Assembly (NCBI RefSeq): GCF_003610235.1 | Contig: NZ_RAPR01000001.1 | Coordinates: 1,054,001 to 1,118,000, forward strand | Direction of reading: 5' to 3' | Origin: Catellatospora citrea | GTDB lineage: Bacteria; Actinomycetota; Actinomycetes; Mycobacteriales; Micromonosporaceae | Length of the DNA stretch: 64,000 nucleotides | Notes under the pieces: model-generated | What the model was told of the DNA's origin: nothing | Databases searched by the model: none | The model's input: only the letters and a program-made list of their open reading frames with translations | Shown: one piece after another, positions 51,498 through 60,547 of the stretch | How the letters are laid out: each line of letters starts with the position of its first letter | Position numbering within the stretch: the first letter of the stretch is position 1 | Position numbers and translations under genes: made by a program

Positions 51498-52958
51498 TCA
51501 GCGGCGTGACCTCCGGAGCCGGAGCAGGCAGCCGACGACGAACACCAGGCAGAGCCACGCGAACCAGTCACCGAAACGGGCATACGGCGTGCCACCGGAG
51601 CCGGCCCGCACCGACACCGTCGCGCTGGTGGATCCCGTGCCGGTGACCGCATCGGCGACCAGGCGGCCGCGGGAGTCCGCGGCGACCAGCCGGCCGCGCC
51701 CGGCGGGCCGCAGCACGGTGATGCCGTTCTCCACCCCGCGCACCACCGCGATCCGGCTGTGCAGCCAACCGTCACGGTCGAAGTCGAGCGCTGGCACCAG
51801 CAGCACGGTCGTCCCGTGCCTGCCGTACCCGCGCGCCGGCTCGGGATGGTCGAGGTCCTTGCAGATCGCCAGGCCCGTGCGCGAACCGGGCAGCCACGCC
51901 GGCCGGTCCCCGGCGGTGATGTGGTCCTCCCACCCGGTGACCAGGTGCTGCTTGTCGTACCGCACCGCGCCGGCGCCGCCGTATGCCATCGCGATGTTGT
52001 GCACGCCGGCCTGGTCCCTGAGGGTGAGACCGATGACGATCGTGATCCGGTGGCGCGCGGCCACGCCGCCGATGCTGCGGCCGAGGTCGGCGAGCTCCGC
52101 ATCGGTCACCTTGAACAGCTTCTCCGGCAGCACCAGCACGGTGGCGCCGGCAGCACCGGCCTCGGCGGCCCGGCCCAGGTAGCTCTCCAGGACCCGCTGG
52201 GCCTCGGCGGACGCGATCGGCAGCGAGTCCTCGGTCTGCCGCACGTCGGCCAGGGCGACCGTCGTGCTCGGACCGACCGGCTCGTCCTGCAGGCGCAGCA
52301 GGCCGTATCCGGCCACGCCGACGACCAGGACGGCCCCGGTCGACAACAGGCGGGTCCACGCCGCGCGTCGCGTCGACACCGCCGCCCCGATCGCGGGCAG
52401 CGCCATCAGCAGGAAGCCGACGCCCCAGATCCCGGTCAGCGAGACCAGCTGAATCACCGGCAGCACCTCCGCCTGGGTGTAGCCGATGGCGGAGAACGAG
52501 CCTCCCGGGGAGAACAGCGACACCAGGTATTCGGCACCGGCCCAGGCGGCCGGTGCGGCGAGCACGGCGGCCACCGGGCTGCCCCGGCGCAGCAGCGCGC
52601 GATACAGGGCGACCGCTCCGGTGAAGGCGAGCGCCTGCAGCACCAGGAACCCGGCCACGACCGGGGCCGGAACCTCCAGGGTCACCGTGTAATAGGTCCA
52701 CATGTTCAGGCTTCCGGCCGCCCAGGCGAGGAACGCGGACGTGCACGCGGCCCGCCCGGACACCCGTCCCGCGACGGCGAACACGGGCAGCGGGGCCAGC
52801 CAGGTCAACCACGGCACGGGTGCGAGCCCGGTGCCGAACCACACCAGCGCTGCCGACACGACGACGGCGAGCGCCACCGGTCCGCGTCGCCTGCCCCGGC
52901 CCGGCTGTGCCGGAGCCGGGTCCGTGCGCTGCGGTGCGACCTCAAGCTCGGTTGCCAT
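51498..52958 (-). CDS. lnt: Apolipoprotein N-acyltransferase-like membrane enzyme
   Basis: 486 residues with about six N-terminal membrane helices (~28-225), a nitrilase-like domain (~235-460) and a C-terminal helix. The Glu-Lys-Cys triad is present: Glu279 (VLPEKLF), Lys336 (RYDKQHLV) and Cys366 (LAICKDLD). Lnt transfers an acyl chain to the N-terminal cysteine of lipoproteins. It overlaps the TetR gene by 17 bases and is therefore in one operon with its probable regulator, which is unusual for a housekeeping Lnt. Confidence 0.85.
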   Translation of the reverse strand: MATELEVAPQRTDPAPAQPGRGRRRGPVALAVVVSAALVWFGTGLAPVPWLTWLAPLPVFAVAGRVSGRAACTSAFLAWAAGSLNMWTYYTVTLEVPAPVVAGFLVLQALAFTGAVALYRALLRRGSPVAAVLAAPAAWAGAEYLVSLFSPGGSFSAIGYTQAEVLPVIQLVSLTGIWGVGFLLMALPAIGAAVSTRRAAWTRLLSTGAVLVVGVAGYGLLRLQDEPVGPSTTVALADVRQTEDSLPIASAEAQRVLESYLGRAAEAGAAGATVLVLPEKLFKVTDAELADLGRSIGGVAARHRITIVIGLTLRDQAGVHNIAMAYGGAGAVRYDKQHLVTGWEDHITAGDRPAWLPGSRTGLAICKDLDHPEPARGYGRHGTTVLLVPALDFDRDGWLHSRIAVVRGVENGITVLRPAGRGRLVAADSRGRLVADAVTGTGSTSATVSVRAGSGGTPYARFGDWFAWLCLVFVVGCLLRLRRSRR

Positions 52959-53517
52959 CCAGCACCTTCCCGACGAGTTGGTGAACCAGCGCGCGGAAGT
53001 CCGGCTCCGGCAGGTCGATCCGGCCGCCCCGGAACAGCTGGACCAGGCCGTGGATGAGCGCGGCGACGGTCAGCGCCAGCGGCCACACGTCCTGGTCGCG
53101 CAGCACGCCCTGGCGGATGCCGCCGGTCAGCGCATCGGCGACGAGGTTCATCGAGGGCGAGCCGCCCGCCCGGAAGTCGTCGGGCCAGCGCCGCGCGCCC
53201 TCGCGCGGATCGGTGAACACGAAGTCGTACAGGTGGGGCTGGCCGAGTGCGAAGTCGAGGTGGTCGTCGAGCAGCTCTGTCACGCGCGTGTCGAAGTCGG
53301 CCACCGCGGGCCGGGCGGCCCAGCGCTCGGCGATCTCGGCGAAGCTGGCGTCGGCGATGGTCGCCAGGAGCGCCTCGCGGTTGGCGAAATGCCGGTAGAT
53401 GGTCATCGGCGTGACTCCGGCCGCCGTCGCCACGCGCCGCATGCTCACCGCGGCCGCGCCCTCGGCGAGCAGGATCTCGCGTGCGATCTCCGCCAGACGT
53501 GCCGCCGTCGCGCTCAT
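52942..53517 (-). CDS. TetR-family transcriptional regulator
   Basis: 191 residues. The N-terminal HTH (MRRVATAAGVTPMTIYRHFA) is followed by a ligand-binding domain of the TetR_C kind. Its ATG at 53517 is directly preceded by a long perfect palindrome that overlaps its own promoter, so it almost certainly represses itself and the downstream lnt-like gene (17-base overlap). The transcript appears leaderless. Confidence 0.9.
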   Translation of the reverse strand: MSATAARLAEIAREILLAEGAAAVSMRRVATAAGVTPMTIYRHFANREALLATIADASFAEIAERWAARPAVADFDTRVTELLDDHLDFALGQPHLYDFVFTDPREGARRWPDDFRAGGSPSMNLVADALTGGIRQGVLRDQDVWPLALTVAALIHGLVQLFRGGRIDLPEPDFRALVHQLVGKVLDGNRA

Positions 53518-53551
53518 GTCTACACCGTAGCCCTAGGTCTACGGTGTAGAC
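53518..53551. promoter_or_regulatory. TetR operator
   Basis: Perfect 13-bp arms GTCTACACCGTAG and CTACGGTGTAGAC separated by 8 bases, abutting the tetR start codon. Confidence 0.85.
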
Positions 53552-53553
53552 AA
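53524..53553 (-). promoter_or_regulatory. Leaderless promoter of the tetR-lnt operon
   Basis: On the minus strand TTGTCT (53553-53548), an 18-base spacer and TACGGT (53529-53524) are followed by only six bases before the ATG, so transcription should begin at the start codon. The operator covers the whole promoter. Confidence 0.65.
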
Positions 53554-53575
53554 GACGTTCGTTCGCCGATTGCTG

Positions 53576-53622
53576 GAGACGAGGTGCCCGCCTGCCCCCG
53601 TGACAGGCGGACACCTCGTCTC
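53576..53622 (-). terminator. Hairpin terminator of the 255-aa protein gene
   Basis: GAGACGAGGTG (53576-53586) pairs with CACCTCGTCTC (53612-53622), with an inner CCGCCTG/CAGGCGG stem. It lies 19 bases after the stop codon at 53641. Confidence 0.85.
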
Positions 53623-53640
53623 GGCGTGGTGGGGTGGGTG

Positions 53641-54408
53641 TCAGCCGGTGGTGGCCGGGGTGATCGACCAGCCGTCGGCGAACGTCGTGCCGGCGACCGG
53701 GCGGGCGGAGACGACGCAGCGCCCTTCGTCGGGCCAGAACCAGCCGGCCGAGCGGGCCAACGCCTGCCAGCCGTCCAGTTCCGCGTCCACGGCGGAGCCG
53801 TAGTTCGCCAGGCCGAGCCGTCGCCATACCTCGTAGTAGGCGATCCAGTGCGCCTCCTGCTGGCCGTACCAGCAGACGGGGCCGGGCGCGCCGAGCAGCC
53901 GCTTGCCGGGCAGGTAGAAACCGCCGGCGAGCGAGGTGTAGAGGGCTTCGCGCACGTGACGGCGCACGATGTCGACGAACGGGACGCCGTATGCGAGTGC
54001 CGCTTCCGCCGTCTGATTCGGCCAGGGCTGACCCTTGTCCCGCTTGGGCGGCTTGGGGTCGAACAGCGGCGGGGCGATCCGGTCGTCCATGGTCCCGCGC
54101 AGCCTGGCCAGAGAAGCGGCCAGGTCACTGGCCAGCGGAGGACGTTCGCCCAGCGGCGGATCGGTGACCCAGGTGTACAGGTCCTGCAGTGTCGGCAGGT
54201 GCCGGACCAGCGGCTGGGCCTCATGGGGAGAGCGGACCCACACGAACTCGGGTCGGGGCCGGCCGAGTCTGCGATAGACCTCGGTGAGGGCCTGTTCGGC
54301 GACGGCCTGACCGGTCGGTCCGCAGGCCGTGCCGTAGCCGTGCCATTCGTCGCGGACGGCGGCTGCCTGCTGCCAGAAGGCGGCACGTTCGTGCCGCGGG
54401 GCGGTCAT
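53641..54408 (-). CDS. 255-aa protein of unknown function (possibly DUF6745-like)
   Basis: A soluble protein rich in Trp, Tyr and Pro, with no signal peptide or membrane helix. Visible blocks: FVWVRSPHEAQPL, PKPPKRDKGQPWP (basic Pro-rich), CWYGQQEAHWIAYYEVWRRL and SAGWFWPDEGRCVVSARP. The pattern reminds me of actinobacterial proteins often encoded beside STM4015-like repeat proteins, but I cannot place it firmly. Single gene between two strong hairpins. No catalytic motif is evident. Confidence 0.6.
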   Translation of the reverse strand: MTAPRHERAAFWQQAAAVRDEWHGYGTACGPTGQAVAEQALTEVYRRLGRPRPEFVWVRSPHEAQPLVRHLPTLQDLYTWVTDPPLGERPPLASDLAASLARLRGTMDDRIAPPLFDPKPPKRDKGQPWPNQTAEAALAYGVPFVDIVRRHVREALYTSLAGGFYLPGKRLLGAPGPVCWYGQQEAHWIAYYEVWRRLGLANYGSAVDAELDGWQALARSAGWFWPDEGRCVVSARPVAGTTFADGWSITPATTG

Positions 54409-54494
54409 GCCGCGAGGGCGCGCACGCCCTTTCGTACAGAGGAAATCATGGCGCTCATGATCGCACCGGATCCGGGGCGGCGCAACGGGAAATG

Positions 54495-54528
54495 AGCGGC
54501 GGGCCGCCAGCCATGGTGGCCCGCCGCT
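54495..54528 (-). terminator. Hairpin terminator of the ThuA-lectin gene
   Basis: Perfect 11-bp arms (AGCGGCGGGCC and complement) around a 12-base loop, 7 bases after the stop codon at 54536. Confidence 0.8.
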
Positions 54529-54535
54529 GCACTGG

Positions 54536-56632
54536 TTACGGCATGGTCCACTTCTGGTTGGCCGCGCCCGCGGTGCACGTCCACAGGTGGACGACGGTGC
54601 TGTCGGCGGAGTTGTTGCCCGACACGTCCAGGCACTTGCCCGACTGCGGGTTGCGCAGGGTCTGGTCGGAGGACTGGTAGGTCCAGTTCTGCGCGCCGGA
54701 GCCGTTGCACGTCCACAGCTGGATCTTCGTGCCGTTGGCGCTGCCGCCGCCGGAGATGTCCAGGCACTTGCCCAGCGCGCGCAGGGTCTGCCCGTTCTGG
54801 GTCCAGGTCTGGGCCGTCGAGCCGTTGCAGGTGTAGATCTGGATCTGCGTGCCGTCGGCGGTGCCGCTGCTTCGCACGTCGAGGCACTTGCCGCCCAGGC
54901 CCTTGATCGGCCCGGTGCCCGGCGTGGCGGTCTTCACGAAGGTGAAGTCGTCGACGTCGAACAGGCCGGTGCCGGTCCCGGTGAAGGTCAGGTACACGTT
55001 CTGGTTGCCCGAGGGCACCCCGGTCAGCGTGGTCTGCACGTTGGCGAACGTGCTCCAGCCGCCCGTGTTGGGCACCGCGACCGTGCCGAGGATCGGCCCG
55101 GTCGTGGAGCCGGTGCGCACCTGGATGCCGCCGCCCGCGCCGCCGGACACGACACGCGCCCGGAAGGTGGTCGCGCCGCCGACGTTCACGCCGTTGTACG
55201 CCGCCCAGTCGCCCGGCTCGATGTAGCCCAGCGTCTGGCCGTTGTTCGCGCCCGCCTTGGTGAACGCCTGCACGCCGCTCTGGCTGCTGAACGACTCGGC
55301 CTGCACGGTGACGTCGCCGACCGGCGGTTGGCCGAGTTCCTTGATGCGGATGTTGCGGAACTGGGCGGTGTCGGCCGCGCCGTGGTTCTGGATGCCGATG
55401 TGGCCGGCCAGGTCACGGGCGGCGTTGGTGTTGGTGAAGTCGTTGATCAGCACGCCGTTGAGGTAGATGCGCAGGCGCTGGCCTTCGACGAGCAGTTCGT
55501 AGGTGTTCCACTCGCCGGGGGCGTTCAGCGCCGCGTCGCGGGCGGCGATGTTGGCCGACTGGAAGGTGTAGACCGCGCCGGTGGTGCGGTCGGCCGCGTC
55601 GGTGGCGTCGATCTGGATCTCGTAGCCGTTGTCGACCGCCGACCACGGGTCCGTCGACGGCGGGAAGCCGATGAAGATGCCCGAGTTGGAGTCGCCGGTG
55701 AGCTTCCAGTCCAGCTTCAGCGAGTACGAGGTGTACTGCTTGGCGCTGTACCAGTAGAGACCCATGCCGCCGACCGTGGTCAGCGTGGCGTCGGAGTTGG
55801 TGAGGCTGCCCGGACCGGCCTGCGACCAGCCCGTGGTCGAGCCGTTGAAGATCGGCGTGTAGCCGGTCTCGGGGCGGCAGTCGGCCTTGCTGCGCCCCGA
55901 GGCGTAGCGGATGCCGCCGAGCAGGTGGTTGCGGAAGTTGGCCTCGCTGTAGGAGGCCTGGGTGTGGCCGCCGCCGGTGTAGAACGAGCGGCCGCCGTCG
56001 TACGCCTTGCACCAGGCGTGCGGGTGGTCGGCGCCCATGCCGCCGCCGCTGTACGACGACTCGTCGAGCGTCGCCAGCACGTGTGCGGTGCTGCGGGCGT
56101 TGGTCTGGTAGTTGTACCACTCGTCGGTGCGGGTCCAGGTCTGCGGCAGGTGCCCGGTCGCGGCGTGACCGCGGTCCTCGACCTTGACGTTGGCCTGCTG
56201 GATCGCCGGGTGCGAGGCGAACCACGCGCCGACCAGGTTGCCGTACCAGGGCCACGAGTACTCGGTGTCGGACGCGGCGTGCACGCCGACGTAGCCCTTG
56301 CCGGAGCGGATGTAGTTCTCGAACGCCGTCTGCTGGGTGGCGTCGAGCACGTCGCCGGTGGTGTTGAGGAAGACCACCGCCTCGTACTGGGCCAGGTTGC
56401 TCGCGTTGAACTGGGCCGCGTCCTCGGTGGCGGTGACGGTGAAGTTGTTGGCCGCGCCCAGGTCCCGGATGGCCTGGGTGCCCACGGCGATGGAGTCGTG
56501 CCGGAAGCCGGCGGTCTTGGAGAAGACCAGCACGTCGTACGGGGCGTCGGCGGCGGCCGCCGGGGTGGCGGTCACGGCCACCACGGTCAGCGCGGCGGCT
56601 GCCAGGCCGATCACGGGTCGAAGGATTCGCAC
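54536..56632 (-). CDS. Secreted ThuA / DUF1080 / CBM6 / ricin-lectin multidomain protein
   Basis: 698 residues. Signal peptide (~1-28), ThuA-like domain (~30-245: VLVFSKTAGFRHDSI, YVGVHAASDTEYSWPWYG, DEWYNY), DUF1080 beta-sandwich (~260-430), CBM6 (~440-560, EPGDWAAYNGVNV) and a ricin-type beta-trefoil (~570-698) with repeated GKCLD and QxW motifs (AQTWTQ, AQNWTY, NQKWTM). ThuA/DUF1080 proteins act on oxidised or keto-sugars, and the lectin and CBM would tether it to polysaccharide. It follows the sugar dehydrogenase gene, from which it is separated by a hairpin. Confidence 0.9.
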   Translation of the reverse strand: MRILRPVIGLAAAALTVVAVTATPAAAADAPYDVLVFSKTAGFRHDSIAVGTQAIRDLGAANNFTVTATEDAAQFNASNLAQYEAVVFLNTTGDVLDATQQTAFENYIRSGKGYVGVHAASDTEYSWPWYGNLVGAWFASHPAIQQANVKVEDRGHAATGHLPQTWTRTDEWYNYQTNARSTAHVLATLDESSYSGGGMGADHPHAWCKAYDGGRSFYTGGGHTQASYSEANFRNHLLGGIRYASGRSKADCRPETGYTPIFNGSTTGWSQAGPGSLTNSDATLTTVGGMGLYWYSAKQYTSYSLKLDWKLTGDSNSGIFIGFPPSTDPWSAVDNGYEIQIDATDAADRTTGAVYTFQSANIAARDAALNAPGEWNTYELLVEGQRLRIYLNGVLINDFTNTNAARDLAGHIGIQNHGAADTAQFRNIRIKELGQPPVGDVTVQAESFSSQSGVQAFTKAGANNGQTLGYIEPGDWAAYNGVNVGGATTFRARVVSGGAGGGIQVRTGSTTGPILGTVAVPNTGGWSTFANVQTTLTGVPSGNQNVYLTFTGTGTGLFDVDDFTFVKTATPGTGPIKGLGGKCLDVRSSGTADGTQIQIYTCNGSTAQTWTQNGQTLRALGKCLDISGGGSANGTKIQLWTCNGSGAQNWTYQSSDQTLRNPQSGKCLDVSGNNSADSTVVHLWTCTAGAANQKWTMP

Positions 56633-56659
56633 GTTGATGCTCCTTTCACGGACGGGAAC

Positions 56660-56691
56660 GGTCCGGGCGGGCGGGGCTGCCCGCCCGGACC
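56660..56691 (-). terminator. Hairpin between the two lectin-bearing genes
   Basis: Perfect 13-bp arms (GGTCCGGGCGGGC and complement) with a 6-base loop, 8 bases after the dehydrogenase stop and only 28 bases before the ThuA gene. Since no promoter fits in that space, the hairpin may reduce rather than stop read-through. Confidence 0.75.
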
Positions 56692-56698
56692 GGGTCGA

Positions 56699-59536
56699 TC
56701 AGGGCAGGGTCCACTTCTGGTTCGCGGCGTTCGCGGTGCACGTCCACAGGTGGACGATGGTGCTGTCGGCGGAGTTGCCGCCCGACACGTCCAGGCACTT
56801 GCCCGACTGCGGGTTGCGCAGCGTCTGGTCGGACGTCTGGTAGGTCCAGTTCTGCGCACCGGAGCCGTTGCAGGTGTACAGCTGGATCTTGGTGCCGTCG
56901 GCGCTGGCGCCGCCGGCGATGTCCAGGCACTTGCCGAATGCCCGCAGGGTCTGGCCGTTACGCGTCCAGGTCTGCGAACCGGTGCCGTTGCAGGTGTAGA
57001 TCTGGATCTGCGTGCCGTCGGCCGTCGCCCCGCTGCGCACGTCCAGGCACTTGCCCGCCAGGCCCTTGACCGGGCCGACGCCCGCGGCCGTGGTGAACGT
57101 GAACGAGTCCAGGTCGAACAGCGCCCCGGTGCCGCCGCTGAAGGTCAGGAACACCGGCGAGGTGGTGTTCGGCGGGTTGGTGATGGTGCCGGTCACCGTC
57201 GCGAAGGTCTCCCAGCCGCCGGTCACTCCGACGGTGGCCGAGCCGAGCACGGTGCCGGTGGCCGACCCGGCCCGGATCTGCAGCGTGCCGCCCACGCCAC
57301 CCGAAGACACCCGGGCGGTGAAGCCGGTCGCGTTGCTCAGGCGGTACGGCGTGAACGAGATCCAGTCCCCGTTGTGGATGTCACCGACGGTCTTGCCGCC
57401 CTCGGCGGTGGCCTTGGTGAACGTGTTGATCCCCTGCGAGGTGCCGAAGTGCTCGGCCTGCCGATGCCGGGGCTGCAGCGTGTGCTGGGTGTGCGTGGTC
57501 AGGCCCTGGTTGTCGGTGTACTCCGCGTCGAAGATCGCGAAGATGTTCGCCGCGTCGTCGTGCTCGCCGTCGACCGGGATGGTGATGGTGCCCGAGCAGC
57601 CGGTCTTCGAGGTGATCTGGTGACCGTGCTGGTCGTGGCCGAGCACGTAGGTCAGCTTGACCCGCGCGCAGTCGATCGTGCCGTCACCGGCGTCGGTCAC
57701 CGTCAGCGAGTAGCTGACCGTGTCGCCGAAGGCGAACAACTGGCCGTTACCGGGGCTGTTGATGGTCACCGCGGGCGGGGTGTTGCCGACCGTGATGACG
57801 ACCGAGTCGCTGCCGGTCGCGCCCTGCGGGTCACGCACCGTCAGCGTCGCGGTGTACGTGCCGTTGGTGCTGTAGGTCTTGCTCGGGTTGGCGGCCGTGG
57901 AGGTGGTGCCGTCGCCGAACGCCCACGAGTAGGTCAGCGCGCCACCCTCCGGGTCCGACGAGCCGGCCGACGAGAAGGCCACGGTCAGCGGGGCCGCCCC
58001 GGCGGTCGGGGTGCCCTCGGCGTTGGCGATCGGGGCCCGGTTGCCGGTGCCGATGTACTCGAACCGGTACAGCGCCGAGTTGGCGTCGCCGTTGAAGTAG
58101 CCGGTGCCGTAGTCGAGCACGTACAGCGCGCCGTTCGGGCCGAACGCCGAGTCCATGACCTGCTTGCCGGTCCACGGGAAGGCGTCGATCGTGCCCCGGG
58201 AGCCGTCGGCGTTGACGTGGATCGGCTTGATCCAGCCGCGGCCGAACTCGGTCGCGAAGAACTGCCCGTCCATGTCCTGCGGGAACTTCACCGTCGAGGT
58301 CGACGCGGCGTCGTAGCGGTAGACCGGGCCGCCCATCGGGGACTCGGAGCCGCCGCCGAACTCGGTCGGCGTGCCGCTGTCACCGCCGTACTTGATCCAG
58401 GCCGGACGGGCCGCGGGCAGGGTGGACAGGCCCGTGTTGCGGAACGAGTTGTTGGTCGGGCCGCCGGTGCAGTTGAACTTCGGGCCGGTGGACGCGGTGG
58501 CGAAGTTCCACTCGTTGTAGGTCTCGGTGCTGGTGTTGGCACCGGTGCAGTACGGCCAGCCGTAGTTGCCCGCCGAGGTGATCCGGTTGAACTCGACCTG
58601 CCCGCTCGGCCCCCGGTTGGCGTTGGTGGTGCCCGCGTCCGGTCCGTAGTCGCCGACGTACACGACGCCGGTAGCCTTGTCGACACTCATCCGGAACGGG
58701 TTGCGGAAGCCCATCGCGTAGATCTCGGCGCGGGTCTGCGCCGTGCCGGGCGCGAACAGGTTGCCCGACGGGATCGAGTACGACCCATTGGCGTTGACCT
58801 TGATGCGCAGGATCTTGCCGCGCAGGTCGTTGGTGTTGCCCGCGGAACGCTGCGCGTCGTAGGCGGGGTTGCGGTCGGTGCGCTCGTCAAGCGGCGCGTA
58901 GCCGTCGGAGGAGAACGGGTTCGAGTCGTCGCCGGTGGACAGGTAGAGGTTGCCCGCGGCGTCGAAGTCGATGTCACCGCCGACGTGGCAGCACAGGCCC
59001 CGGTCGGCGGGCACGTCCAGCACGTTGACCTGGCTGCCCATGTTCACCGTGAAGTCGGCGTTGAGGGTGAACCGGGCCAGCCGGTTCACGCCCTGCCACT
59101 GGGTCCAGCTGGTGCCGGTCGCGGGCGCGTCCCCGGTCGGGGTGGACAGCGGCGGGGCGAAGTAGAGGTAGATGAAGCGGTTCGTGGCGAAGCCCGGGTC
59201 GACGCCGACGCCCTGCAGACCCTCCTCGTCGTGCGAGTACACGGGGATGGTGCCGACCACGGACGTGGTCCCGGCCGCCGTGGTGCGGCGCAGGGTGCCG
59301 TTGCGGGCGGTGTGCAGCACGGACAGGTCCGGCAGCACCGCCAGGGACATCGGTTCGCCCATCTCGGCGACGCCGCGGGCCATCTCGACCTGCTGGAACT
59401 TGGTCGGGTCGATGGTGTGCGCGACCGCGGGGGCGGTCGTGGTGGCCACGGCCGTCAGGGCCGAGCCGGTCATCAGCAGCGCGGCAGCGGCCGCCCGCCA
59501 TAGCGTCATGTGCCTACGTGGATGTCTTATGGACAT
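56699..59536 (-). CDS. Secreted PQQ-dependent sugar dehydrogenase-like protein with PKD, CBM6 and ricin-lectin modules
   Basis: 945 residues from the ATG at 59536. Signal peptide with Arg-rich start (RHPRRH) and core to AVAHT. The six-bladed GSDH propeller (~45-490) has GLCCHVGGDIDFDAAGNLYL, KILRIKVNANG and NRITSAGNYGWPYC. PKD domain (~505-590, YSWAFGDGTT), Ig-like segment, CBM6 (~690-815) and ricin trefoil (~820-945). Family members oxidise aldose sugars. It pairs with the ThuA/DUF1080 protein downstream, and both likely modify plant or microbial polysaccharide outside the cell. Confidence 0.88.
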   Translation of the reverse strand: MSIRHPRRHMTLWRAAAAALLMTGSALTAVATTTAPAVAHTIDPTKFQQVEMARGVAEMGEPMSLAVLPDLSVLHTARNGTLRRTTAAGTTSVVGTIPVYSHDEEGLQGVGVDPGFATNRFIYLYFAPPLSTPTGDAPATGTSWTQWQGVNRLARFTLNADFTVNMGSQVNVLDVPADRGLCCHVGGDIDFDAAGNLYLSTGDDSNPFSSDGYAPLDERTDRNPAYDAQRSAGNTNDLRGKILRIKVNANGSYSIPSGNLFAPGTAQTRAEIYAMGFRNPFRMSVDKATGVVYVGDYGPDAGTTNANRGPSGQVEFNRITSAGNYGWPYCTGANTSTETYNEWNFATASTGPKFNCTGGPTNNSFRNTGLSTLPAARPAWIKYGGDSGTPTEFGGGSESPMGGPVYRYDAASTSTVKFPQDMDGQFFATEFGRGWIKPIHVNADGSRGTIDAFPWTGKQVMDSAFGPNGALYVLDYGTGYFNGDANSALYRFEYIGTGNRAPIANAEGTPTAGAAPLTVAFSSAGSSDPEGGALTYSWAFGDGTTSTAANPSKTYSTNGTYTATLTVRDPQGATGSDSVVITVGNTPPAVTINSPGNGQLFAFGDTVSYSLTVTDAGDGTIDCARVKLTYVLGHDQHGHQITSKTGCSGTITIPVDGEHDDAANIFAIFDAEYTDNQGLTTHTQHTLQPRHRQAEHFGTSQGINTFTKATAEGGKTVGDIHNGDWISFTPYRLSNATGFTARVSSGGVGGTLQIRAGSATGTVLGSATVGVTGGWETFATVTGTITNPPNTTSPVFLTFSGGTGALFDLDSFTFTTAAGVGPVKGLAGKCLDVRSGATADGTQIQIYTCNGTGSQTWTRNGQTLRAFGKCLDIAGGASADGTKIQLYTCNGSGAQNWTYQTSDQTLRNPQSGKCLDVSGGNSADSTIVHLWTCTANAANQKWTLP

Positions 59537-59774
59537 AGCCGTCCAACCCTTCCTGACCGGGGGTACGCCAGGCAGGGCGCGCGCCGTCGCGCCTGATGCC
59601 GGGGTGGGCTTGGGGGTAACCGCGCCGCCGGTTACATCGACGAAACATCGTGGAGCTGTGACGGACACACTAGGGACTTTTCATCGAGGTGTCCATACTT
59701 TCCGATGCTTCAACGCAAAGTTTTGTCGCCATCATCGAAAGTGGAGGGACGGCCCTGGTCAGAGGCCCCGCGCA
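59537..59774. promoter_or_regulatory. Control region of the sugar dehydrogenase gene
   Basis: 238 bases, AT-richer at 59640-59735, where the promoter of the leftward secreted-enzyme genes should lie. ACTTT-N15-AAAGT (around 59697-59721) is a possible weak operator. No reliable -35/-10 pair could be set. Confidence 0.3.
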
Positions 59775-60461
59775 TCACGGCAGACGCAGGCGAGCCACCA
59801 GCCCGGTGGCGACCCCCGCCGCCGCGAGCAGATAACCGGCGACCGGGACCCAGGCGAACAGCTTCAGCTCGAACATGCTGCCCGGGTCGATCCGCAGGGA
59901 CAGCAGGACGAAGGCGTGCAACGCCGCCGTGGTGACCACGAATGCCAGCGCGAACCCGTGGTGCACCCGCACCGCGCCGGCCGCCAGCGCGACCACGTCG
60001 GCCAGCACGACCACGGCGACGACCGCCATGATCGTGCCCACCAGGGCGAAGTCGTACTCGTCGCGGGACGGCCGCGGGTCCGCCGAGGCGAACAGGCCCC
60101 ACGCGGCCGCGGCGAGCAGCAGCACGGCGAGCAGCGTGAACGACGCGGCCACGAGCCGGCCGCGCCGTGAACGGGAGCCGGTGGTCAGGCTCAGCAGCGC
60201 GGACGCCCCCAGGAAGACGAACGTGCCCATCGAGACGTAGTACAGCGCCAGTGAGGGCGAGCCGTCGAAGTCGTAGGTGTGGGCGTTGAGGTAACCGATC
60301 ACCTCGTACCCGAGCAGCGCCTGCCCGCCGCCCGCCGCCCACGGCAGCACGTACAGGCCCACGCCGGCCGCCATCAGCCCGAGCAGCGTCGACGCCGGCG
60401 CCGCCAGTCGCCGCAGAAGATCCGTGCCGGAGGTCGCGGAGGGGGCCGCCGTCGAGGTCAC
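59775..60461 (-). CDS. Membrane protein of unknown function
   Basis: 228 residues from the GTG at 60461, with about five to six hydrophobic segments (for example STLLGLMAAGVGLYVLPWA, VSMGTFVFLGASALLSL, FTLLAVLLLAAAAWGLF, VVAVVVLADVVALAAGAV). No catalytic or transport motif. Basic loops (GSRSRRGR, DPRPSRDE) indicate cytoplasmic sides. It is divergent from the 172-aa gene across 86 bases. Confidence 0.65.
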   Translation of the reverse strand: MTSTAAPSATSGTDLLRRLAAPASTLLGLMAAGVGLYVLPWAAGGGQALLGYEVIGYLNAHTYDFDGSPSLALYYVSMGTFVFLGASALLSLTTGSRSRRGRLVAASFTLLAVLLLAAAAWGLFASADPRPSRDEYDFALVGTIMAVVAVVVLADVVALAAGAVRVHHGFALAFVVTTAALHAFVLLSLRIDPGSMFELKLFAWVPVAGYLLAAAGVATGLVARLRLP

Positions 60462-60547
60462 GCGACGACCCTAACGCCGTGGCGGCTGTCGCGGCGTCCA
60501 GATCGGACCACGGTTTCAGCACCGGGTGCGGACGGGTACCAGCAGAC

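Noticed and set aside
54587..59503. A 1638-codon plus-strand open frame antisense to the two lectin enzymes
   Set aside because: It is a GC-rich shadow of the opposite strand. Its translation is low-complexity Arg/Gly/Val/Ala without domains, while the minus strand encodes well-formed secreted enzymes.
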